DNA of 36,142 nt from Candidatus Cacconaster equifaecalis (GTDB taxonomy: Bacteria > Bacteroidota > Bacteroidia > Bacteroidales > UBA932), in NCBI GenBank assembly GCA_018064445.1, contig JAGHVE010000058.1:1-36142 (forward strand). The letters are read 5' to 3'. Below are positions 1-5,465 of the stretch, piece by piece; the stretch's first letter is position 1, and the number at the start of each line of letters is the position of its first letter. Under the pieces are notes generated by a model, which searched no databases, was not told the origin of the DNA, and saw only the letters and a list, made by a program, of their open reading frames with translations. The position numbers were made by a program, and so were the translations under genes.

Positions 1-74
1 TCAAACCATGTCTGTTGTGGGTTGAAAATATTCTGGAGCCAAATTCGTTGACAAAAGATGACAATTTGCCTACG

Positions 75-82
75 TACCTTTG
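75..82 (+). promoter_or_regulatory. Bacteroidetes -7 promoter element for the 107-424 gene
   Basis: TACCTTTG matches the Bacteroidetes -7 consensus TAnnTTTG exactly. The nearest upstream TTG is at 48-50, a 24-base spacing that is longer than the usual 19-21, so the -33 is weak. The predicted transcript starts near 86, about 20 bases before the ATG at 107. Confidence 0.55.
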
Positions 83-106
83 CATCTGTAAACAAAGGGA
101 AAGGCT

Positions 107-424
107 ATGGGCTACAAGGAGTCTCTTAACGACTTCATCAATTCGCAGAATTGGATATTCGCCAAGACAATGGCGGATATTCCGCACTGGTATTGTCTGA
201 AATCGAAGTGCGATGACGAAGATTCCTGGAACTGGTTCGTCCGCTTTATGGATGAATATGGCGTTGAAGGCTCATTCTGCGGCAAGACTTACAAGTATCT
301 CTATTGGGGAGAATACCGGTACTGGATGATGGACCCAACTCCTGAAGAGTGCGACCTCATCAACAGATGCATTATTCCTGATGGCGAACGTAAGCCTGAG
401 AATTTTCCGAATATCATCAGATAA
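107..424 (+). CDS. Small hypothetical protein, acidic and aromatic-rich
   Basis: A 105-residue protein of unknown function. It is rich in Trp, Tyr, Phe and acidic residues, has no signal peptide or membrane segment, and is probably cytoplasmic. It starts MGYKESLNDFINSQNWIFAK and near its end has the segment YRYWMMDPTPEE followed by LINR. I recall similar short proteins scattered through Bacteroidales genomes, typically in accessory regions, but I cannot name a family or a function. The ATG at 107 is preceded by a purine-rich AAAGGGAAAGG stretch and by a TAnnTTTG promoter element at 75. Two more short reading frames follow on the same strand (439 and 494), so these may form a small operon. A longer overlapping frame from 15 to 200 has no promoter or composition to support it. 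Confidence 0.7.
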   Translation: MGYKESLNDFINSQNWIFAKTMADIPHWYCLKSKCDDEDSWNWFVRFMDEYGVEGSFCGKTYKYLYWGEYRYWMMDPTPEECDLINRCIIPDGERKPENFPNIIR

Positions 425-438
425 TCTTTGAGGTCAAT

Positions 439-489
439 ATGGAATACTGGGAATTTTACAATGGTGGCAACACCGATTATGAAGACTAA
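439..489 (+). CDS. Possible 16-residue peptide between two small genes
   Basis: An ATG at 439 opens a 16-codon frame (MEYWEFYNGGNTDYED) that stops at 489. It begins 14 bases after the stop of the 107-424 gene and ends 4 bases before the ATG at 494. A TTTGAGG stretch lies just upstream. Its aromatic and acidic make-up resembles that of its neighbours. It could be a translated leader, the displaced start of the next gene after a frameshift, or chance. No function is suggested. Confidence 0.25.
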   Translation: MEYWEFYNGGNTDYED

Positions 490-493
490 TACT

Positions 494-733
494 ATGGCCA
501 ATATCTACCAGACCTTCCGGCGTTTCCTTCGCGACAACGGTTGCGAGCGGCAATTTGATGCTGCCTTCTATGAGCAGTGCGGGGCCAATGTGCTCGACGA
601 GACCTTAGCGGACATCCTCGTAATCGATGAGGGATTCTTCGGCCGTGTGTTCAGGTGGGACCTGACGCCCGAAGGCCGGGAGTTCTGGAAGGATATTGAT
701 GATAAGTGGTGGAAGAGATATCTCAAATGTTAA
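494..733 (+). CDS. Small hypothetical protein, 79 residues
   Basis: The start is taken at ATG 494 (MANIYQTFRRFLRDNGCERQ), because the 22 codons before it in this frame do not look like protein and the 16-codon ORF at 439 occupies that stretch in another frame. The product is a soluble, acidic and aromatic protein without signal peptide or membrane segment. Its C-terminal half has the pattern TPEGREFWKDIDDKWWKRY. I recall Bacteroidales hypothetical proteins with this kind of FLRENGCE start and TPEGxxFW ending, but know of no assigned function. It may be co-transcribed with 107-424, given the 69-base spacing and no promoter in between. Confidence 0.6.
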   Translation: MANIYQTFRRFLRDNGCERQFDAAFYEQCGANVLDETLADILVIDEGFFGRVFRWDLTPEGREFWKDIDDKWWKRYLKC

Positions 734-740
734 CAGACTG

Positions 741-771
741 TGCATTCTATGTAAAATAATGCATACCTTTG
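741..771 (+). promoter_or_regulatory. -7 element with an upstream inverted repeat
   Basis: TACCTTTG at 764-771 is a perfect TAnnTTTG element. Directly upstream, TGCATT (741-746) and AATGCA (758-763) form a 6-base inverted repeat with an 11-base loop, placed where the promoter spacer would lie. No convincing -33 TTG is present. The only open frame downstream on this strand is the doubtful one at 804. Confidence 0.4.
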
Positions 772-803
772 AATGGCTTGGGGAATAAAAACGCTGAAAT
801 AAT

Positions 804-998
804 ATGCTGCTTATCGTAATAGTCACATTAGGAGTCGCGCTTGTCGCGTCTCTGACATTATTTGCAAAAGAACATTCTTCAAACAAATTTCGCTACGGCC
901 AGTGCCAAAAACAAAAAGAGCAGCAATTTCTTGCTGCTCTCTGCGGTGCGGACGAGGCTCGAACTCGCGACCTCCGGCGTGACAGGCCGGCATTCTAA
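804..998 (+). CDS. Doubtful 64-codon frame with a hydrophobic N-terminus, probably a gene remnant
   Basis: An ATG at 804 lies about 30 bases behind the promoter element at 764-771. It opens a frame whose first 20 residues form a clean hydrophobic helix (MLLIVIVTLGVALVASL). After about residue 36 the frame runs antisense through the tRNA-Asp terminator and tRNA, giving the well-known artefactual tail ARTRDLRRDRPAF. Either it is chance, or it is the 5' end of a small membrane protein gene truncated next to the tRNA. The second reading would fit decay of an element beside the tRNA. Confidence 0.2.
   Translation: MLLIVIVTLGVALVASLTLFAKEHSSNKFRYGQCQKQKEQQFLAALCGADEARTRDLRRDRPAF
906..940 (-). terminator. 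Rho-independent terminator of the tRNA-Asp transcript
   Basis: On the minus strand AGAGCAGCAA and TTGCTGCTCT (917-926 and 931-940 on the plus strand) form a perfect 10-base-pair stem with a four-base loop, followed by TTTTTGTTTT. It starts 3 bases after the tRNA 3' end. It is the only clear intrinsic terminator I found in the window. Confidence 0.9.
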
Positions 999-1018
999 CC
1001 AAGCTGAACTACCGCACC
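944..1018 (-). tRNA. tRNA-Asp (anticodon GTC)
   Basis: A complete 75-base cloverleaf on the minus strand. The acceptor stem GGTGCGG pairs with CCGCACC, with discriminator G at 944. The D arm is AGTTCAGCTTGGTTAGAAT, the anticodon arm is CCGGC-CTGTCAC-GCCGG with anticodon GTC, and the T arm contains GTTCGAGCC. CCA is not encoded (the next bases are CAG), as usual in Bacteroidetes, so it is added after transcription. The gene has its own promoter (1036-1065) and terminator (906-940), so it does not depend on rsmD upstream. Its 3' end faces the accessory genes at 1-800. Confidence 0.97.
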
Positions 1019-1035
1019 ATTCCGTTTTGGGATTG

Positions 1036-1065
1036 CAAATATATGGAGTTTTTTCTTCTATGCAA
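1036..1065 (-). promoter_or_regulatory. Promoter of tRNA-Asp
   Basis: On the minus strand, TTG (1065-1063) is followed after 19 bases by TATATTTG (1043-1036). This fits the Bacteroidetes -33/-7 consensus with ideal spacing. Predicted initiation near 1032 would leave a leader of about 14 bases before the mature tRNA 5' end at 1018. Confidence 0.75.
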
Positions 1066-1074
1066 AATAATTTT

Positions 1075-1614
1075 TCACCTTTTTTCAAAAAAAGTAAAAT
1101 GTACGTTCCCGTACTTCTTCTCCTTGACAAAACAGGGATGTTCCTTGAAGCAGTAATCCGCCGGATGCTCCAGGATGAGCACTCCCCCATCAGCCAGAAT
1201 GGAACCGTCAAGAACTTTGTCGGGTATCGTATCAAGCCCCTCTATCGCATAGGGAGGATCCGCAAACACCACTTCGAACCGACGATGGCATATCGGTAGG
1301 AAATCGAATACGTTGTGATGGACCACCTGCACGGAACCGGCAATGCCCAGAGTTGCGGCCGTCTTCTTTATGAATCCTGCATTCGCCGCATTCATCTCAA
1401 TCGCTATGATATCCCTGCAGCCTCTTGACGCAAATTCAAAAGATATGCTGCCGGTGCCCGAAAACAAATCCAGCAGAGATGACTGTTCGAAATCAATCTC
1501 ATTGACAAGGACGTTGAAAAGCCCCTCCTTGGCAAAATCGGTGGTGGGTCTTGCCTTGTAACCTGCAGGAGGCATAATGCTCCTGCCCTTCAGAAAACCG
1601 CCGATAATCCTCAC
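1075..1614 (-). CDS. rsmD: 16S rRNA (guanine966-N2)-methyltransferase RsmD
   Basis: A 179-residue protein, the usual length for RsmD, which methylates N2 of G966 in 16S rRNA within assembled 30S subunits using S-adenosylmethionine. It begins MRIIGGFLKGR, the characteristic RsmD start, followed by RPTTDFAKEGLFN. The SAM-binding motif DLFSGTG is at residues 49-55, and the catalytic motif DPPY, typical of amino-group methyltransferases, is at 119-122. Its ATG overlaps the stop of the DUF3822 gene by 4 bases, so the two are translationally coupled, and the operon starts at the 2752 gene. The rsmD-DUF3822 pairing is recurrent in Bacteroidetes. Confidence 0.95.
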   Translation of the reverse strand: MRIIGGFLKGRSIMPPAGYKARPTTDFAKEGLFNVLVNEIDFEQSSLLDLFSGTGSISFEFASRGCRDIIAIEMNAANAGFIKKTAATLGIAGSVQVVHHNVFDFLPICHRRFEVVFADPPYAIEGLDTIPDKVLDGSILADGGVLILEHPADYCFKEHPCFVKEKKYGNVHFTFFEKR

Positions 1615-2069
1615 GACACTACCTCCACCCCTTTGAAAAGATGTTCGGCAATACAGGAAATATCCAGAACATCCTTCCCGAATATGTTCAGCACAGTCAT
1701 TCGCGGCTTGAGTCCGAACTGCTCCATAGAGGTCACCAAATAGTAGAGGGCCGTCGCTGAATCGCCGGCACGGAAGGAATTCACAATCTTCAGTTCCTTC
1801 CCCACTGCAATCAGAATGTCCACCATTCCGTCACCGGGAGCATATACCAGGACTTTGTTGTAATATGAAATCCCGGCCAGAGATTCGGTCTCCCTTATCA
1901 TCAGAGAAGCCCTGTCCTCATCCCCATAGTAAACAAGAACTGCCTTGTATTGAGGCAGTTCCTTATATTTGACCGGAAAATCTTCGTTCAACAGAACAAC
2001 GCTTGAGAGATACTCCTCAACAGAGTCCTTTTCGAAGAAACCGGAAGGTACCAGAGTGAACCTGAACAC
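1611..2069 (-). CDS. DUF3822 family protein, shortened
   Basis: A 152-residue protein matching the C-terminal part of DUF3822 proteins, which usually have about 250-270 residues and sit next to rsmD in Bacteroidetes. The segment FTLVPSGFF near the start corresponds to the middle of a normal family member, so roughly the first 90 residues appear to be missing. A stretch where family members have a longer linker also looks short. DUF3822 has been related to the actin-like ATPase fold of PilM-type proteins, but its role is unknown. The start is GTG at 2069, overlapping the TAG stop of the upstream gene by one base (TAGTG). No signal peptide or membrane segment is seen. The family assignment rests on partial resemblance plus context. 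Confidence 0.65.
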   Translation of the reverse strand: MFRFTLVPSGFFEKDSVEEYLSSVVLLNEDFPVKYKELPQYKAVLVYYGDEDRASLMIRETESLAGISYYNKVLVYAPGDGMVDILIAVGKELKIVNSFRAGDSATALYYLVTSMEQFGLKPRMTVLNIFGKDVLDISCIAEHLFKGVEVVS

Positions 2070-2752
2070 TACTCCCAGTTACCCGCGTTGTTGTTAGGAT
2101 TCTCGACACTTCCCACCATCAGGCCGGGATAGCGGTCCGTATCCGTCATCTCTGCATTCAGGTTGACGATAAGCTGATGGTCCATTCCTTTCAGAAGAGA
2201 ATTGTACGGCATCTTGGCTTCGAAAAGAGGTACCTGAACGCCGGAAACGGTCTTGATGACGGAGTCAAAGATAACCTTGTCGCCCTCTGAGAATGGAATG
2301 ACGTCTATCTTATTGATGTCAAAATCATTGCGTCCGACAAGGATGGTTTCGCGAGTGGGAACCTCACTTTCGATGATGAAAACAAGATTCTTCTCACCCT
2401 TCTGATACAAATCGTACAGCTGGGCGTTGGTTATACCCTTCTTCGCCTTCTTGATTCTGTCGGTATTTGCAACGGCGGCGGAGTCATCCGGAGAACCGAT
2501 CTGAAGATCGACCTTCATTTTGCCGTTCAAATAGAAATCCTTGAGAGAATCGGGATCCGAGGTAAAGTGGGTGTAAACGCTCTTGAAAGCCACTTCAAGT
2601 TCGCGGATATCCTTCAGCTGCTGAATGGCAACGGCTTTGCGGGCATCCCTTTCCTTGTCGAATTTTACAGGTTTGCTGATACTTGAATAGACGAGGAACA
2701 CCAGACCTATTATGACAATAGGAAGCAGGACAATGGTAAATAGTTTTTTCAT
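2069..2752 (-). CDS. Membrane-anchored hypothetical protein conserved in Bacteroidales
   Basis: A 227-residue protein with a single N-terminal transmembrane helix (residues about 4-24, LFTIVLLPIVIIGLVFLVY). A positively charged, helical segment follows (residues 30-60), then a mainly polar domain presumably outside the inner membrane. The segment YTHFTSDPDSLKDFY at about 60-75 looks like the conserved core of a Bacteroidales hypothetical family. No catalytic motif can be seen and I do not know its function. It is the first gene of the operon with DUF3822 and rsmD, and the promoter at 2808-2838 precedes it. The long uncleaved hydrophobic N-terminus and lack of a lipobox suggest an inner-membrane anchor. 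Confidence 0.75.
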   Translation of the reverse strand: MKKLFTIVLLPIVIIGLVFLVYSSISKPVKFDKERDARKAVAIQQLKDIRELEVAFKSVYTHFTSDPDSLKDFYLNGKMKVDLQIGSPDDSAAVANTDRIKKAKKGITNAQLYDLYQKGEKNLVFIIESEVPTRETILVGRNDFDINKIDVIPFSEGDKVIFDSVIKTVSGVQVPLFEAKMPYNSLLKGMDHQLIVNLNAEMTDTDRYPGLMVGSVENPNNNAGNWE

Positions 2753-2807
2753 ATTTCGGTATTGTTATATTATCCAAACAAATGTCAAATCACACCTATC
2801 TGAATTA

Positions 2808-2838
2808 CAAAGTTAAAAATAATATTTAGTCCCTGCAA
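2808..2838 (-). promoter_or_regulatory. Promoter for the 2752-1075 operon
   Basis: On the minus strand, TTG (2838-2836) is followed after 20 bases by TAACTTTG (2815-2808), an exact fit to TTG-N19/21-TAnnTTTG. Predicted initiation near 2804 gives a leader of about 50 bases before ATG 2752. Confidence 0.7.
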
Positions 2839-2845
2839 TATTTTT

Positions 2846-2853
2846 TATTTTTG
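2846..2853 (+). promoter_or_regulatory. -7 element for the DHH phosphoesterase gene
   Basis: TATTTTTG matches TAnnTTTG exactly, though no good -33 TTG is visible. It overlaps the upstream TTG codon of the DHH frame, so that codon cannot be the translation start. Initiation near 2857 leaves about 24 bases before ATG 2881. Confidence 0.6.
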
Positions 2854-2880
2854 CAATCAAGAATTTTACTGCATACGGAA

Positions 2881-3912
2881 ATGAAGATAGACTCGACCCA
2901 TTTCGAAAGAGTGATAGAATCCGCAGACAGAATCGCAATTCTGGGACACGTCAATCCCGACGGCGATTCTGTAGGCTGCACGACCGCACTTTTCCATTTT
3001 CTCAATCATATCGGCAAGCACCCCGTAATGATGCTGCCGGGTCCCTACCCTGTCAATCTGCGTTTTTTAGATAATGCAAGAGACCCCCAAAGCCGGATTC
3101 TCATAGACACGGCCGACCACGAAAAAGCCTGCAATGCAATCAGAAGTGCGGATGCGATAATCTGTCTAGATATGCGCTCCCTCTCCCGGACCGGCGGTCT
3201 GGAGAGTGAAATAGAAGCTTCAAGCGCCGTCAAGGTTTTGATAGACCATCATCTCAGCCCGGCATCGGAGCAGTTTGATTTCGTCTATTCAATGACGAAG
3301 ATATCTTCCGCCTGCGAACTGCTGTTCTGGATTCTGATGAACCTGTCATATATCTCGGGCAAAGTCAGAAAGTTGCAAATGGACGTGGCACGTTCACTTT
3401 ACACGGGAATGATGACGGATACCAACAATTTTTCAAATTCGGTATTCCCCTCCACTTTCGAGATGGCCTCCCTGCTGATAGCCAGAGGCGTGGATAAGGA
3501 CCGTCTGCAATCCAGCGTCCTGAACAGTTTCAGTTACCACAGGATGAAACTGATGGGCCATCTCCTGAAAGACAGGATGAATCTCGTAAAGGGAACTTTT
3601 GCCGCATATATGATTCTGTCTGAAAAAGATAAAAGGAGATATCGCTACAAGCAGGGTGACAACGAAGGTTTCGTGAACCTGCCTCTTCAGATCAGGAGCG
3701 TAAGATTGAGCGCACTTTTCACGGAGGACTTCGCAACCGGGCAGGTAAGGGTATCCCTCCGGTCAAAAGGGAATGTCGATGTCAACGCCTTCGCGAAGGA
3801 GTATTTCAACGGAGGCGGGCATAAAAATGCTGCGGGCGGCAGATTGTCGGTCCCTCTTGAAGAATTGCCGGCATATTTCGAGGCATCGCTAAAAAAATTT
3901 TTCAAGGCATAG
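2881..3912 (+). CDS. DHH/DHHA1 phosphoesterase, NrnA-like nanoRNase / pAp phosphatase
   Basis: A 343-residue cytoplasmic protein with the two-domain DHH architecture of NrnA, which degrades 2-5-nucleotide RNAs and dephosphorylates 3'-phosphoadenosine 5'-phosphate with Mn2+. Domain 1 carries the metal ligands HVNPDGD at residues 23-29, Asp and Arg in CLDMRS near 100, and the signature DHH at 122-124. Domain 2 (DHHA1) ends with the substrate-binding GGGHKNAAGG at 311-320. The start is ATG 2881 rather than the in-frame TTG at 2851, because the promoter element covers the TTG. The neighbouring FKBP operon has its own promoter. NrnA function is inferred from family membership. Related Bacteroidetes proteins can instead prefer cyclic dinucleotide products such as pApA, which would fit the pgpH gene further along. 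Confidence 0.9.
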   Translation: MKIDSTHFERVIESADRIAILGHVNPDGDSVGCTTALFHFLNHIGKHPVMMLPGPYPVNLRFLDNARDPQSRILIDTADHEKACNAIRSADAIICLDMRSLSRTGGLESEIEASSAVKVLIDHHLSPASEQFDFVYSMTKISSACELLFWILMNLSYISGKVRKLQMDVARSLYTGMMTDTNNFSNSVFPSTFEMASLLIARGVDKDRLQSSVLNSFSYHRMKLMGHLLKDRMNLVKGTFAAYMILSEKDKRRYRYKQGDNEGFVNLPLQIRSVRLSALFTEDFATGQVRVSLRSKGNVDVNAFAKEYFNGGGHKNAAGGRLSVPLEELPAYFEASLKKFFKA

Positions 3913-3921
3913 GTTTTGTTG

Positions 3922-3929
3922 TATCTTTG
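3922..3929 (+). promoter_or_regulatory. -7 element for the FKBP/DUF3857 operon
   Basis: TATCTTTG fits TAnnTTTG and begins 9 bases after the DHH gene stop. No clear -33 is visible. Initiation near 3933 gives a leader of about 16 bases before ATG 3949. Confidence 0.55.
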
Positions 3930-3948
3930 CGACTGAAGTGTTTTGCTG

Positions 3949-4425
3949 ATGGTCAAGCGTTTATTCCTCATAATATCAATCGCGGTGCTGGCAGTTTCCT
4001 GCGAATCGGAGTACCAGACCACTCTGGTCGATCAGGAAAGCTTCATAGACAAGTACATAACTTCCCAGTTCGCAGACAACACCGTCATCCGCAACGAAGG
4101 GGTGAACCGGGTGATAATCAAGGAAGGAAACGGCCAGACAATAGAGAAGGGGGATCAGGTAAGTTTCTACTATGCGGGGTATGTCCTTACAGCCCAGGGA
4201 CCGTCCACGATTTTCACCACTGACCGGACAACCGTGACAATCGGAAAAGGGGATTTGATAAAGGGACTTGACATCGGACTTGTTGGTGCCCGCAGCGGGG
4301 AGGAGTCCCTGCTGATATTCACCGCCGATTACGGATATGGCAGAAATTCCGTAAACATTGTTCCCGAAGCTTCGGCACTTTTGTTCCAGACCGTTGTCAC
4401 GCACGTTCAGAAAAACAAGAATTGA
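3949..4425 (+). CDS. FKBP-type peptidyl-prolyl isomerase-like lipoprotein
   Basis: A 158-residue lipoprotein. The signal peptide MVKRLFLIISIAVLAVSC ends in a lipobox with the lipidated Cys at 18. One FKBP-type domain covers residues about 50-155. It contains KGDQVSFYYAGYVL, an IKGLDIGLVGARSGEESLLIF segment split around the catalytic strand, and the terminal GYG loop. The ATG at 3949 is chosen over upstream TTG/CTG codons because it lies 20 bases after the promoter element. Periplasmic FKBP proteins help fold exported and outer-membrane proteins; Bacteroidetes have many such lipoproteins, including GldI of the gliding machinery. I cannot assign a specific client. It is the first of four consecutive plus-strand genes for exported proteins. 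Confidence 0.85.
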   Translation: MVKRLFLIISIAVLAVSCESEYQTTLVDQESFIDKYITSQFADNTVIRNEGVNRVIIKEGNGQTIEKGDQVSFYYAGYVLTAQGPSTIFTTDRTTVTIGKGDLIKGLDIGLVGARSGEESLLIFTADYGYGRNSVNIVPEASALLFQTVVTHVQKNKN

Positions 4426-4429
4426 AGAG

Positions 4430-5446
4430 ATGAAAAGAACGACTGCAATACTGATTTACGCTTGTGTGGCGATGCTCGCCCTATCTTGTGCACGGGATGC
4501 CGAGGAGGAATCCCCCATCACATACAAAAGGGTGATGGCGTCCTGGGTCAAGACACACTATCCCGAAAGACTCTCTGACACCACGGCGTCAGGGACCTAC
4601 ATTCTTGAGGAAATACCCGGATTCGGTGAGAAGCCTCAGGATTCCTCGTTCGTGTTCGTACATTACACCAAATATTATCTGGACGGCAACATAAAAAGCA
4701 GCAACCGTGAGGAAATTGCAAGACAGCTGATGCAGTATGAGGAATCCGGTTATTACGGATGTGCAATCTGGCAGCTTGGGAAGGGGTTTATTCCCGTCGG
4801 CATCGAGGAGGTTCTCAGAGAGATGCGGCTCGGCGGTTCTGTCAAGATTGCCCTCCCCCTGTCCGCCTCCACCGTGGACTCCCTCAAGTACAATCTCTTC
4901 ACCGACCGGAAGGATGATGACAATTATCTCTATACTTTGTCTCTTGACGGAATAGAGCAGGATATCGTAAGTTTTGAAGAGAGGACAATGGAATCTTTCA
5001 GAGATTCCCTGTTCCCCGGTTTGGAACCTATGAAAACGGGATTCTATTTCAAGAAGTTGTTTGAGCCGCTCACTGAAGATACGGATGACGCCGACACCAT
5101 CACTGACAAAAGTTCTGTATATGTCCGATATGTCGCCCGACGCCTCTATGATGACAAAGTATTTGACACGAACATCCAGGACACGGCGAAAAAATACGGT
5201 CTGTATATTTCCGGCAAAGGATACAACCCCTTGACCATCACGTTCTACAGAGACTCTTCCACGATGGCCAGCGAGAATTCCATGGTTGCGGGATTCACTT
5301 ATGCAGTCAACCGGATGAAATATAATGAAGTTGCTGTGACCTTCTTCGATTCCGACCACGGATATGGTGACAAGGGCAGCGGAACTTCCGTTCCCGAATA
5401 CGCTCCCCTGTGCTTCACCATCTGGACAAGCAAGGATAACGATTAA
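4430..5446 (+). CDS. Lipoprotein with two FKBP-like domains
   Basis: A 338-residue lipoprotein starting 4 bases after its neighbour's stop. The signal peptide MKRTTAILIYACVAMLALSC puts the lipid-bearing Cys at residue 20. Two FKBP-like modules follow. The first spans about residues 65-175 (SSFVFVHYTKYYLDG... then GIEEVLREMRLGGSVKIALP). The second spans about 225-335 (SSVYVRYVARRLYDDKVFDT... then GYG and a terminal strand CFTIWTS). Both keep the core pattern of strands around the loop that normally holds the active site, but many aromatic active-site positions are changed, so isomerase activity is uncertain and a chaperone or binding role is possible. It presumably acts in the periplasm, alongside the single-domain FKBP protein encoded upstream. 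Confidence 0.8.
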   Translation: MKRTTAILIYACVAMLALSCARDAEEESPITYKRVMASWVKTHYPERLSDTTASGTYILEEIPGFGEKPQDSSFVFVHYTKYYLDGNIKSSNREEIARQLMQYEESGYYGCAIWQLGKGFIPVGIEEVLREMRLGGSVKIALPLSASTVDSLKYNLFTDRKDDDNYLYTLSLDGIEQDIVSFEERTMESFRDSLFPGLEPMKTGFYFKKLFEPLTEDTDDADTITDKSSVYVRYVARRLYDDKVFDTNIQDTAKKYGLYISGKGYNPLTITFYRDSSTMASENSMVAGFTYAVNRMKYNEVAVTFFDSDHGYGDKGSGTSVPEYAPLCFTIWTSKDND

Positions 5447-5465
5447 CCGTTCAATTTCTCCATAA

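Noticed and set aside
15-200. Frame overlapping the start of the 107-424 gene
   Set aside because: It has no promoter of its own, poor composition, and overlaps a better-supported gene in another frame.
862-1299. Plus-strand frame with RTRLELATSGVTGRHSNQAEL-like tail
   Set aside because: It is the antisense translation of the tRNA-Asp gene and of the rsmD 3' end, a well-known false ORF pattern.
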